Notes: generated by a model not told the origin, from the sequence alone. A stretch of DNA of 10,554 nucleotides from Chromatocurvus sp046260215 (GCA_046260215.1 JBHEPQ010000055.1:1-10554); one strand, 5' to 3'; numbered from the stretch's first letter, positions 1 through 6,301 are shown. Program-made: numbers and translations.

Positions 1-330
1 CACTATGCACGCGCCTCGGTTGCGGTAGTCCCATCGCTGTATGAGGGCTTTGGTCTGCCCGCCGGGGAGGCCATGGCCTGCGGGGTTCCCGTGGTGGCTT
101 CCGATGCCGGCGCCCTGCCCGAGATTGTCGGCGACGCCGGCCTGCTGGTGCCCCCGGGGGACGCCGATGCGCTCGCGCAGGCGATTGATGCCCTGCTTGG
201 CGATCCGCCCCGACGCGCTGCTCTCGGTGCAGTTGCGCGCCAGCGTATTGTCGACAATTTCAGCTGGGATGTCTGCGCTGGGCACATGGTGGCTTACTAT
301 CGGCAGGTGTTGTCCCGTGCAGACCTTTGA
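1..330 (+). CDS. Glycosyltransferase family 4 (GT-B fold), C-terminal part only
   Basis: The frame is open from the first base and ends at TGA 328-330, so the N-terminal acceptor domain lies outside the window. The 109 visible residues are the C-terminal nucleotide-sugar-binding half of a GT4 enzyme. They hold the E-x7-E signature (EGFGLPAGE, window residues 15-23), then ACGVPVVASDAGALPEIVGD and the usual 'G.LV.PGD...LA.AI..LL' ending. In this family the Glu pair contacts the donor sugar nucleotide. The end of the gene overlaps the next gene by 14 bases, so it is probably the first or a middle member of an operon with the methyltransferase and the toroid protein. A role in making a surface or lipid-linked glycan is inferred. 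Donor and acceptor cannot be read from this fragment. Family assignment is secure; specificity is unknown. Confidence 0.93.
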   Translation, partial: HYARASVAVVPSLYEGFGLPAGEAMACGVPVVASDAGALPEIVGDAGLLVPPGDADALAQAIDALLGDPPRRAALGAVARQRIVDNFSWDVCAGHMVAYYRQVLSRADL

Positions 331-1030
331 TCCGCGCTGTTTTCCGGTGCGGCGCGGTGAGCGTGTCCTGGACCTCGGCTGTGGTGACGGTCGGCATGCG
401 ATTGCCCTGCATCTGCACGAAGGCGCTGATGTACTGGGTATTGATCTGTCCCTGGCGGACCTGCTGACCGCGCGACGCAAGCATGAAGAAATCCGCGGGG
501 ACGGAGAAGATGCTCTGTTTGCGTTGACCAATGCCAGCGCGCTGTCGCTGCCCCTGGCGGATCATAGCCTGGATGCCGTGATCTGCAGCGAAGTCCTCGA
601 GCACATAGACGATTACGCGGCCGTGCTGATAGAGATACGTCGTGTCCTGAGGCCCGGCGGCCTGCTCTGTGTCAGTGTTCCGCGCGCCTGGCCGGAGCGC
701 ATCTGCTGGTGGCTGAGCAGCGCCTATCATAAGGTTCCCGGTGGGCACCTGCGCATCTTCAGCCGGCGTCGGCTGCAGGCGCAGATTGATGAGCTTGGTT
801 TTGATTGTTTCTGCCGCCATGGCGCCCACGCGCTGCACGTGCCCTACTGGTGGCTGCAGTGCCTGTTCTGGCGTAGGCGTGAAAGCAACCCGCTGTTGCG
901 TCAATACCATCGCCTGCTGGTGTGGGACATGTTCGACAGGCCCTGGATCACGCAGTCGCTGGAGCGCCTGATGAATCCCTGGATGGGCAAGAGTGTGGTG
1001 ATGTATTTCCGCAGGGGCGGCGCAGCGTGA
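317..1030 (+). CDS. Class I SAM-dependent methyltransferase (Methyltransf_11 type) in glycan cluster
   Basis: This is a 237-residue cytosolic methyltransferase. SAM motif I, VLDLGCGDG, is at residues 17-25, the acidic ribose-binding loop GIDLS at 41-45, and the post-core segment DAVICSEVLEHI at 86-97. A typical LRPGG turn follows at 111-115. The C-terminal third is rich in Trp and Arg (for example WWL and CLFWRRR), which might mean an amphipathic or membrane-near acceptor; this is inference. I chose GTG 317 because it lies just ahead of the fold (VQTFDP...GERVLDLGCG) and follows an AGGTG at 305-309. The frame is open further upstream, but that part only overlaps the glycosyltransferase and does not read like protein. 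The gene overlaps the glycosyltransferase by 14 bases and the next gene by 4, so translation is likely coupled. The methyl acceptor is unknown; a sugar or lipid-linked glycan would fit the neighbours. Confidence 0.88.
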   Translation: MQTFDPRCFPVRRGERVLDLGCGDGRHAIALHLHEGADVLGIDLSLADLLTARRKHEEIRGDGEDALFALTNASALSLPLADHSLDAVICSEVLEHIDDYAAVLIEIRRVLRPGGLLCVSVPRAWPERICWWLSSAYHKVPGGHLRIFSRRRLQAQIDELGFDCFCRHGAHALHVPYWWLQCLFWRRRESNPLLRQYHRLLVWDMFDRPWITQSLERLMNPWMGKSVVMYFRRGGAA

Positions 1031-2109
1031 GCGGTCTTTACCTGGGCCCGGGTCTGTTCCCCGGGCAATTCCTGCGCCCGACGGTGGAGTTTCTGCTGCG
1101 GACCCAGCGCGCCAGCGGGCAGATACCCTGGTTTGAGGGCGGACACACAGATCCGTGGGACCATGTCGAGGCGGCCATGGGGCTCTCCATCGGCGGCGAG
1201 TTTGCCGCAGCAGAGAGGGCGTACGGCTGGCTGCAGTCGCAACAGCTGGAGGACGGCAGCTGGTGGGCGTCCTATGACGGCGACACCGCGGAGAACCATG
1301 AGCGGCGTGAAACCAACTTCGTCGCCTATGTCGCAACCGGTGTCTGGCATCATTACCGGGTCAGCGAAGACCTGGACTTCCTGCGTCGAGCCTGGCCAAT
1401 GGTGCAGGCGGCAGTGGAATTCGTGCTGGCGCAGCAGACAGAGCACGGGGACATCAACTGGGCGGTGAACGCCTCGGGGGTGGCTCTGGCCGATGCCCTG
1501 GTGACCGGCTGCAGCTCCATCTACAAAAGCCTTGAATGCGCTATCAACGTGGCCGAGACGGTGCGCAGCCCGCGGCCGGACTGGATCCTCGCGCGTCGTC
1601 GACTGGGGGCTGCGCTACGCGAGCTACCGGAGCGCTTTGATCGCACCTGGGAGTCAAAGGCACGTTACTCAATGGACTGGTTCTACCCGGTGATGACCGG
1701 TGTTCTGCAGGGCAGGGCAGCCCGCGCGCGGCTGGCAGCGCGCTGGGAATGCTTTATCGAGGACGGCCTCGGATGCCGGTGTGGGGCGGAAGAGCCCTGG
1801 GTCACCGTTGCTGAGTCCTGTGAGCTGGTCATGGCGCTGCTGGCGGCTGGTGACCACGCCCGGGCAGTGGAGCTGTACAGCTGGCTGCATCAGTGGCGTG
1901 GCAGCGAGGGCGCCTACTGGACCGGCTACCAGTTGGTCGAGGATCTGCTGTGGCCCGAGGAGATGCCCACCTGGACCGCCGGCGCCATCCTGCTGGCCGC
2001 AGATGCGCTGACCGGCCATACCCGCGCGTCGGGGCTCTTCACGCAGGTGCACATGTCCGCAGCGGAAGACGCGCGGCGCCGTATAAACAGGGGTAAGCCG
2101 GCGAGCTGA
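1027..2109 (+). CDS. Alpha/alpha-toroid protein, prenyltransferase/terpene-cyclase-like or six-hairpin glycosidase-like, function unknown
   Basis: The 360-residue protein starts at GTG 1027, whose last two bases begin the TGA of the methyltransferase (a GTGA overlap). An earlier ATG at 922 in the same frame lies inside that gene and is not needed. The sequence shows repeated helix-plus-QW-like units: FLLRTQRASGQIPWF (22-36), WLQSQQLEDGSWW (68-80) and WLHQWRGSEGAYWTGYQ (286-302). These resemble the repeats of squalene/terpene cyclases and protein prenyltransferases. A middle part (DLDFLRRAWPMVQAAVEFVL, 115-134) also resembles (alpha/alpha)6 glycoside hydrolases. Acidic and aromatic residues are abundant, as in a sugar-binding groove. 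There is no signal peptide or membrane segment. I do not see the DxDD cyclase motif and cannot name catalytic residues. Its place after a GT4 enzyme and a methyltransferase suggests action on the same glycan or polyprenyl-linked product, which is inference. Such proteins are often labelled only 'prenyltransferase', and I would not trust that label for function. Confidence 0.8.
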   Translation: MSGLYLGPGLFPGQFLRPTVEFLLRTQRASGQIPWFEGGHTDPWDHVEAAMGLSIGGEFAAAERAYGWLQSQQLEDGSWWASYDGDTAENHERRETNFVAYVATGVWHHYRVSEDLDFLRRAWPMVQAAVEFVLAQQTEHGDINWAVNASGVALADALVTGCSSIYKSLECAINVAETVRSPRPDWILARRRLGAALRELPERFDRTWESKARYSMDWFYPVMTGVLQGRAARARLAARWECFIEDGLGCRCGAEEPWVTVAESCELVMALLAAGDHARAVELYSWLHQWRGSEGAYWTGYQLVEDLLWPEEMPTWTAGAILLAADALTGHTRASGLFTQVHMSAAEDARRRINRGKPAS

Positions 2110-2144
2110 CACCGTCACAACAGGCTCCGGCTGCGGGCCACTCG

Positions 2145-2208
2145 CAGTGCGGGCGACTACCAGTGTGGGCGGTTCCCAGTATGGGCGGTTCCCAGTATGG
2201 GCGACTAC
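2145..2208. repeat. Four phased 16-bp tandem direct repeats at a convergent junction
   Basis: There are four units with no spacer: CAGTGCGGGCGACTAC (2145-2160), CAGTGTGGGCGGTTCC (2161-2176), CAGTATGGGCGGTTCC (2177-2192) and CAGTATGGGCGACTAC (2193-2208). All share CAGT.xGGGCG. The last five bases alternate in an A-B-B-A order (ACTAC, GTTCC, GTTCC, ACTAC). A degenerate fifth unit may precede them at 2129-2144 (10 of 16 bases match unit 1), and it forms a weak 5-bp hairpin with the start of unit 1 (CTGCG/CGCAG, 2131-2147). Unit 4 contains the TAG stop of the minus-strand methyltransferase (2205-2207). The array fills most of the 95 bp between two converging genes. I see no T-tract, so it is not a classical terminator. 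Confidence 0.92.
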
Positions 2209-2825
2209 GACAGGCGTCGCAGCACGCGCAGACTGTCGACGCTATCGATCGTCTCGAACAGACCCGATGCGAGCGCCAGCCTGTAGACCGTGATCGGTGC
2301 CTGACCGCCCTCCCCCGCATCCGTATAGACATCGTGAATGGCGAGCAATCCGCCCGGGGTGATCCGGGTCGACCAGCCACGGTAATCTGCCAGCGCCGCA
2401 TCCAGGCTGTGACCGCCATCGATGAAAACCAGACCCGGGGCGCCCTGGAAGCAGGCGGCAAAGCGGGTCGATGGCGCGACCACGGGGATAACGAACTCCT
2501 CGACCCCCGCCCGGCCCAGGTTGCGGCGGAATTCGTAAAAGGAATCAACGCTGGAAGAGCGTGGATCGAACAGGTCGGGATCATGAAACAGTTCGCCGGG
2601 TTGATGTTCCTCGGAGCCGCGGTGGTGATCTACCGCGAATACGTGGCCCCCGGCGTCGCGACAGGCCAGTGCCAGGTATATCGTGGAGCGGCCGCAGTAG
2701 CTGCCGATTTCCAGCAACGGACCGGACGCGCAGGCTTCCAGCCCATGGCGATACAGCGCCTCGCCCTCAGCGGGCGATAAAAAACCTTTTACACTGGCGA
2801 TGGGCAGGGGCATTTCAGGGATCAT
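2205..2825 (-). CDS. Class I SAM-dependent methyltransferase (Methyltransf_24 type)
   Basis: The 206-residue protein begins at ATG 2825 on the minus strand. A GGAG lies 8 bases upstream, and the frame upstream of it reads as basic low-quality sequence, so I reject the longer start at 2930. SAM motif I is LLEIGSYCGRST (37-48). Then come the motif II acidic residue in FAVDHHRGS (63-71), a conserved HDPDLFDP (81-88), FIDGGHS (134-140) and GGLLAIHDVYTD (158-169). The DGGH and HDVY steps are typical of the Methyltransf_24 family (rhamnosyl and macrocin O-methyltransferase relatives), in which the Asp/His residues often bind a divalent metal. It probably O-methylates a sugar or other small acceptor; the acceptor is unknown. 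It stands alone on the minus strand, divergent from waaA and convergent with the toroid gene. Its stop codon lies inside the fourth 16-bp repeat, so the repeat array could be a duplication of its 3' end. Confidence 0.88.
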   Translation of the reverse strand: MIPEMPLPIASVKGFLSPAEGEALYRHGLEACASGPLLEIGSYCGRSTIYLALACRDAGGHVFAVDHHRGSEEHQPGELFHDPDLFDPRSSSVDSFYEFRRNLGRAGVEEFVIPVVAPSTRFAACFQGAPGLVFIDGGHSLDAALADYRGWSTRITPGGLLAIHDVYTDAGEGGQAPITVYRLALASGLFETIDSVDSLRVLRRLS

Positions 2826-2860
2826 ACCGGGTGCTCCGGGAGCTTTGGACAGGGCGCGCG

Positions 2861-2912
2861 ACGCTAGCCTCTTTCGCCAACGCTGGCAAGGACGTCGGCG
2901 CGTCGATATGCT
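2861..2912. promoter_or_regulatory. Candidate divergent promoter region, methyltransferase / waaA
   Basis: The 119 bp between the two divergent starts must hold both promoters. On the minus strand, TTGCCA (2889-2884) and TAGCGT (2866-2861) are separated by 17 bases, and a GGAG follows before ATG 2825. On the plus strand, TGGCAA (2884-2889) and TATGCT (2907-2912) are also 17 bases apart and upstream of waaA. The two -35 candidates would be the same six bases read on opposite strands. The matches to sigma-70 consensus are only partial (8 of 12 bases on the minus strand, about 7 of 12 on the plus strand). waaA itself has no clear Shine-Dalgarno sequence. This is a visual prediction. Confidence 0.28.
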
Positions 2913-2944
2913 GATAGGTATCCACCGCACTGGCCGATTCCTGC

Positions 2945-4246
2945 ATGCGACACCTGTATAGCGCGGTTTTCCGTCTGCTCCTGCCGCTGGTGCTGCTGCG
3001 CATGATCTGGCGTTCGCGCAGGACGCCTGCCTACCGACAGCGCCTGGGTGAACGACTCGGTTTTGCGCCCGTGCGCGGGGGCGGCAGGGCGCGCTCTGAC
3101 CCGGAGCGCGTTATCTGGCTGCACGCCGTCTCCCTCGGTGAAACGCTCGCCGCGCGACCGCTGGTGGAGTTTCTGCTGGCGGAATTTTCCGGGGTGCCTG
3201 TGCTGGTCACCACAACCACGCCGACCGGCTCGGATCAGGTACTCGCCCTGTTCGGCGATCGCGTGCTGCATGCCTACGCACCGCTGGATACGCCGGGCTC
3301 CGTCGATCGCTTTATGGCACGTTATCCACCGCGTCTGCTGCTGCTGGTGGAAACCGAGCTGTGGCCCAATCTGCTGCATGCCTGCCGGCAACGTGATTGC
3401 CCGGTACTTCTCGCCAATGCGCGGCTGTCCGAGCGTTCCCGGCGTGGCTATGCCCGGCTGGGACGGTTTGGCCGCGACATGCTGTCCTGCGTCAGTCATG
3501 TGGCCTGCCAGTCGCCGGATGACGCCACCCGCTTCGCCGCTCTCGGCGTGCCGGCGGCCCGCCTCAGCGTTTGCGGCAATATCAAGTTCGATATCGATCC
3601 CGGCGATGACTTTGCCGCGCGCGTTCGTGCACTGCTGCTCGAGTGGGGCAGTGCCGATCGGTTCCTGGTGGCGGCGGCGAGTACACACGCTGGGGAGGAC
3701 GAAGCGGTCCTGGCAGCCTTTGCCATGCTGCGCCGCGATGTTCCTACGGCACTGCTGCTGCTTGTACCCCGGCACCCCGAGCGCTTCGAAGCGGTTTTTG
3801 CGTTATGCCGGGCAGCCGGATGGCGAACCTGCCGCCGCAGTCTGGCGCAAGCGCCGGGCACGAGGACAGACGTTCTGCTGGGCGATACGGTCGGTGAACT
3901 GTTCCTGCTTCTGGGCACGGCCGATGTCGCTTTCGTCGGCGGCAGCCTGGTACCGCGGGGCGGGCACAACCTGCTGGAACCCGCGGCTCTGGGTATACCC
4001 GTGCTGTCGGGACCTTCATTGTTCAACTTTGCCGCGGTAAGGGATCTGCTTCTGGACCGCGGTTCCCTGCGCCTGGTAGCCGACGGCGCAGCGCTTGGAG
4101 CGGCGCTTCAGGAACTGGCCCGGGACCTCGAAACACGCAAGGCTATGGGCGCCGCCGGGCGTGAAGCGGTGCAGGCCAATCGCGGTGCCCGCCAGCGGAT
4201 CGAGACGCTGGTGCGGCGTCTGTTGCCTCTCCAGCGCAGGGACTAG
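2945..4246 (+). CDS. waaA: 3-deoxy-D-manno-octulosonic acid (Kdo) transferase
   Basis: WaaA (KdtA) transfers Kdo from CMP-Kdo to lipid IVA at the inner face of the cytoplasmic membrane, the step that starts the LPS core. The 433 residues match the usual length (about 425). Residues 5-22 are a hydrophobic N-terminal anchor. The first domain has HAVSLGE (60-66), with the Glu expected to be the catalytic base, then TTTTPTGSDQV (89-99), YAPLDTP (111-117) and ETELWPNLL (136-144). The second domain has CGNIKFD (210-216), AASTHAGEDE (244-253), VPRHPERF (274-281), GDTVGEL (313-319) and VGGSLVPRGGHNLLEPAALG (331-350). One departure is GPSLFNF at 356-362, where many relatives have GPH.FNF. ATG 2945 gives the expected N-terminus, though no strong ribosome binding site precedes it. 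It converges with tolC at 8 bp spacing. Confidence 0.97.
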   Translation: MRHLYSAVFRLLLPLVLLRMIWRSRRTPAYRQRLGERLGFAPVRGGGRARSDPERVIWLHAVSLGETLAARPLVEFLLAEFSGVPVLVTTTTPTGSDQVLALFGDRVLHAYAPLDTPGSVDRFMARYPPRLLLLVETELWPNLLHACRQRDCPVLLANARLSERSRRGYARLGRFGRDMLSCVSHVACQSPDDATRFAALGVPAARLSVCGNIKFDIDPGDDFAARVRALLLEWGSADRFLVAAASTHAGEDEAVLAAFAMLRRDVPTALLLLVPRHPERFEAVFALCRAAGWRTCRRSLAQAPGTRTDVLLGDTVGELFLLLGTADVAFVGGSLVPRGGHNLLEPAALGIPVLSGPSLFNFAAVRDLLLDRGSLRLVADGAALGAALQELARDLETRKAMGAAGREAVQANRGARQRIETLVRRLLPLQRRD

Positions 4247-4259
4247 CCAGCGGACTAGC
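4237..4259. repeat. Short imperfect tandem repeat carrying both converging stop codons
   Basis: CAGGGACTAGC (4237-4247) is followed at once by CAGCGGACTAGC (4248-4259). The two differ only by one inserted C, and they share the identical 8-mer GGACTAGC (4240-4247 and 4252-4259). The core CTAG is palindromic. The plus-strand TAG in the first copy (4244-4246) ends waaA, and the minus-strand TAG in the second copy (4257-4255) ends tolC. The 8 bp between the genes leave no room for a hairpin terminator outside the coding sequences. Confidence 0.75.
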
Positions 4260-5679
4260 GTGCGGAATTGCCCGAGGCGGTAGGCGCCGGCGGATCCTGC
4301 AGGGCGCTGTCCAGGGCGTAGATGTCTTCCGGGCTGAGCAGCCCCGCCTGCTCTTTCAGGCGCAGCATGTTGAGGACGTAGTCGTAGCGGGAATTGGCGT
4401 AATCCCGCTGTGCCGCGAACAGCGTGTTCTGCGCGTTCAGCACATCCACGATGTTGCGCGTCCCCACCTCGTAACCCGCCTGGGTGGCATCCAGCGCGCT
4501 CTGGGAAGAAACGATACTCTGGCGCCGCGCCGCGACGCGCGCGACATCACTGAGAACCGTCATGTGCAGGGAGCGCGCATTGGTCACCGTATTGCGTGAC
4601 AGGTTGATGCGATCCTCGCGGGCACCGATGAACTCCTGCGCGGCGCGGCGCCGCTCGGCGCTGACCCTGCCACCGGAGAACAGCGGAACCTCAAGAGACA
4701 GGCCGAACGTCGTGTTTTCTGTCTGGCTGTCCGGCGATGCGTCAAAAGGGGTTCTCGGCGTGCGCTCGAGCAGGCCCTCGGTTTCCAGATCGGAGTAGTT
4801 TGCCGAGCCGCGCAGGGTCGGTGCGTGCGCCATTCTGCTGGCTTTGGCGCTCTGGCGCGCGGCTTCCTCGGCGTACCTGGCGGCCTTGAGATTGAAGTTG
4901 TTGGTCAGCGCGAACTCGACCCAGGCCGAACGATCAAGCGGTTCGGGTTTCCTGATATCGAAGTCCTCGTCGAGGATATCGAGGTTGCTGTGGCGGCGCC
5001 CGGTAAGCACCGACAGTCGCTCGAGTGCCACGTTCACATTGTTCTCGTCGACAATGCGGTTGACCTGGGCGAGATCGTAGGCGGCTTCCGCCTCGTGCAC
5101 GTCGGTAATGGCAATCAGCCCGACGTCAAAGCGCTGCTGTGTCTGCTCCAGCTGGCGCTCGAAGGCACGTTCCTGGGCGCGGGTGGCCTCCAGGTTGTCC
5201 TGGGTGCGCAGGACCTCAAGATAGGCCTCGACCACGCGCAGAATCAGGTTCTGCTGGTTGGCGGCAAAGGTGGCTTCTGCCTGACGCGTGATTTCCTTGC
5301 CGGACTGGAAGGTAAACCAGGCGGGCAGGTCAAAAATCGCCTGCTGCAGGGAAAAAGTATAACCATACTGTTCCGTCTCCAGCCGGGTGGACGTCGGTGT
5401 GACACCGATCTGCCCGGTGGCAGGGTCGACAGAAACGTTCTCCTGATCCGAGATGCGCTCGTTGTCGGTGTAGTCGTAGCTGCCGGTGACCTGCGGCAGC
5501 AGCGCCGAGCGCGCCGTCTTCTCGGTCTCCAGCGTCGCCCGGTACTGGGCCTGCTCCGAGCGCAGCTGGGCATCGTTCTCCAGCGCCATTTCGTATATGT
5601 CCCGCAGGGAATCGGCGCGCGCTGCCTGGGCGCAGAATGCCAGTGCTAAGAGCAGTGAGATCGCTGCGCGAGTCTGCAT
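4255..5679 (-). CDS. tolC: TolC-family outer membrane efflux/secretion channel
   Basis: TolC trimers form the outer-membrane beta-barrel and periplasmic alpha-helical tunnel used by RND and other tripartite efflux pumps and by type I secretion. The protein has 474 residues with the start at ATG 5679, where a signal peptide begins (MQTRAAISLLLALAFCAQAARA, cleavage near residue 22). The frame is open for 23 more codons upstream, but that part would bury the signal peptide. The mature start, DSLRDIYEMALENDAQLR, and the later DYTDNE segment are typical of TolC. Two OEP repeats follow (about residues 25-215 and 240-440), each with long coiled-coil helices rich in Ala, Glu and Gln and with a 'VG...I.DV' turn: FDVGLIAITDVHEAEA in the first, YEVGTRNIVDVLNAQNTLF in the second. 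The C-terminus is short and rich in Ala, Pro and Ser. It is divergent from the DUF1249-cpdA-parE genes, as in E. coli. Which pump it serves cannot be told from this window. Confidence 0.95.
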   Translation of the reverse strand: MQTRAAISLLLALAFCAQAARADSLRDIYEMALENDAQLRSEQAQYRATLETEKTARSALLPQVTGSYDYTDNERISDQENVSVDPATGQIGVTPTSTRLETEQYGYTFSLQQAIFDLPAWFTFQSGKEITRQAEATFAANQQNLILRVVEAYLEVLRTQDNLEATRAQERAFERQLEQTQQRFDVGLIAITDVHEAEAAYDLAQVNRIVDENNVNVALERLSVLTGRRHSNLDILDEDFDIRKPEPLDRSAWVEFALTNNFNLKAARYAEEAARQSAKASRMAHAPTLRGSANYSDLETEGLLERTPRTPFDASPDSQTENTTFGLSLEVPLFSGGRVSAERRRAAQEFIGAREDRINLSRNTVTNARSLHMTVLSDVARVAARRQSIVSSQSALDATQAGYEVGTRNIVDVLNAQNTLFAAQRDYANSRYDYVLNMLRLKEQAGLLSPEDIYALDSALQDPPAPTASGNSAR

Positions 5680-5719
5680 CGGTGGTGCGTCCTGTAGAGA
5701 TATTGGTAAACCCAGCGCA

Positions 5720-5748
5720 AGTGTAGCAGGAGGCGGAATTGCGCGCAT
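5720..5748 (-). promoter_or_regulatory. Candidate tolC promoter
   Basis: On the minus strand, ATGCGC (5748-5743) and TACACT (5725-5720) are 17 bases apart. Transcription would start near 5713 and give a leader of about 34 bases to the tolC ATG at 5679, with AGGA about 11 bases ahead of that ATG. The -10 match is 4 of 6 and the -35 match is weak (3 of 6). The sequence TACACTTGCGCTG closely resembles the plus-strand element at 5802, which supports the pair being functional. Confidence 0.35.
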
Positions 5749-5778
5749 GTGCTGCAGTTAACAAAAGCCCGGGCGTCG

Positions 5779-5807
5779 CTGGCGCGGCACTTAACAGGTG
5801 TTACACT
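5779..5807 (+). promoter_or_regulatory. Candidate promoter of the DUF1249-cpdA-parE operon
   Basis: CTGGCG (5779-5784) and TACACT (5802-5807) are spaced by 17 bases. TACACT is preceded by TGT, making an extended -10 (TGTTACACT). The start would be near 5814, with a leader of about 39 bases to ATG 5853. The -35 box is weak. The context TACACTTCGGCGCTG mirrors the tolC element on the other strand. Confidence 0.35.
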
Positions 5808-5824
5808 TCGGCGCTGTTCCCAAT

Positions 5825-5838
5825 CCGGAGAGCTCCGG
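5825..5838. repeat. Short inverted repeat in the leader of the DUF1249 gene
   Basis: CCGGAGAGCTCCGG is a near-perfect palindrome (arms CCGGAG and CTCCGG around AG). In RNA it could form a 5-bp stem with a GAGC tetraloop. It lies 14 bases before the ATG at 5853 and contains the only purine-rich GGAGAG in the leader, so a weak effect on translation is possible. It is short enough to be chance. Confidence 0.4.
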
Positions 5839-5852
5839 CGCACTCAACCATC

Positions 5853-6299
5853 ATGACCAGACAGCGTTACACAGTAGACCTGACAGGATTGCACGCGGTT
5901 TGCGAAGCAAATTACGCCCGTATGATGCGGCTGTTTCCTGCCTATGAGGTCAGCAACCGCAGGGAGTTTGCGCTTGCAGACGAGCGCGTCTCGATTGAAG
6001 TGATTGAGCGCAGTCGCTACACCACAATATTCCGCATCTGCTCGCGTCCACTCGCCAGGGCCTGGCTGGCGCCGCTGCAGATGGAGCTGCGGGCCTACCA
6101 CGACGCGGGGATGCTCGAGGTCGGCTCGTTCCAGGCCAGTGGAGCGGTGCAGGCACGCTACGCCTATCCGAACCCGGCGATGCACCAGCAGGATGAGAAA
6201 AACCAGCAGAATCGCTTCCTCGCCGACTGGCTGGAGCACTGCCTTGCCAATGGCCTGGCGAGTTTCCCCGGCACTCTGCGCCGGACCCCGCAGGTATAG
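5853..6299 (+). CDS. yqiB: DUF1249 family protein (YqiB-like)
   Basis: This is a 148-residue cytosolic protein of a conserved proteobacterial family whose biochemical role I do not know. Its start at ATG 5853 gives MTRQRYTVDLTGLHAVCEANYARMMRLFP; the 'CEANY.R...L.P' pattern is the family's recognisable N-terminus. The middle has ERSRYTTIFRI and the end has NRFLADWLEHCL, also typical. The frame is open upstream to 5739, but that stretch lies in the divergent promoter region. No membrane segment or signal is present. It is followed after 2 bases by cpdA, the same order as in E. coli (yqiB-cpdA) and Pseudomonas, so the two are probably co-transcribed and translationally coupled. The usual upstream partner nudF is absent here. 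Family assignment rests on sequence pattern and synteny together. Confidence 0.88.
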   Translation: MTRQRYTVDLTGLHAVCEANYARMMRLFPAYEVSNRREFALADERVSIEVIERSRYTTIFRICSRPLARAWLAPLQMELRAYHDAGMLEVGSFQASGAVQARYAYPNPAMHQQDEKNQQNRFLADWLEHCLANGLASFPGTLRRTPQV

Positions 6300-6301
6300 C
6301 C

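Noticed and set aside
922..1026. Upstream ATG start for the toroid protein
   Set aside because: The added 35 residues would lie wholly inside the methyltransferase C-terminus and do not resemble the repeat units; the GTGA overlap start at 1027 fits better.
260..1336. Long minus-strand open frame (358 codons) across the methyltransferase and toroid genes
   Set aside because: It is antisense to two well-supported genes, crosses their boundary, and reads as Arg/Pro/Ala/Gln-rich sequence without motifs; such shadows are common in GC-rich DNA.
2145..2208. CRISPR-like array
   Set aside because: The repeats are 16 bp and directly adjacent, with no unique spacers and no cas genes nearby.
2163..2780. 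Plus-strand open frame of 205 codons starting in the 16-bp repeats
   Set aside because: It lies opposite the Methyltransf_24 gene, whose SAM motifs are clear, and its start depends on the repeat array.
2826..2930. N-terminal extension of the Methyltransf_24 protein from ATG 2930
   Set aside because: The extension is Arg-rich and low in pattern and covers the likely promoter; the ATG at 2825 has a well-placed GGAG.
4825..5649. Plus-strand open frame of 274 codons opposite tolC
   Set aside because: It is the complement of the TolC coding sequence, rich in Gly, Val and Leu, with no recognisable motif; TolC is certain on the other strand.
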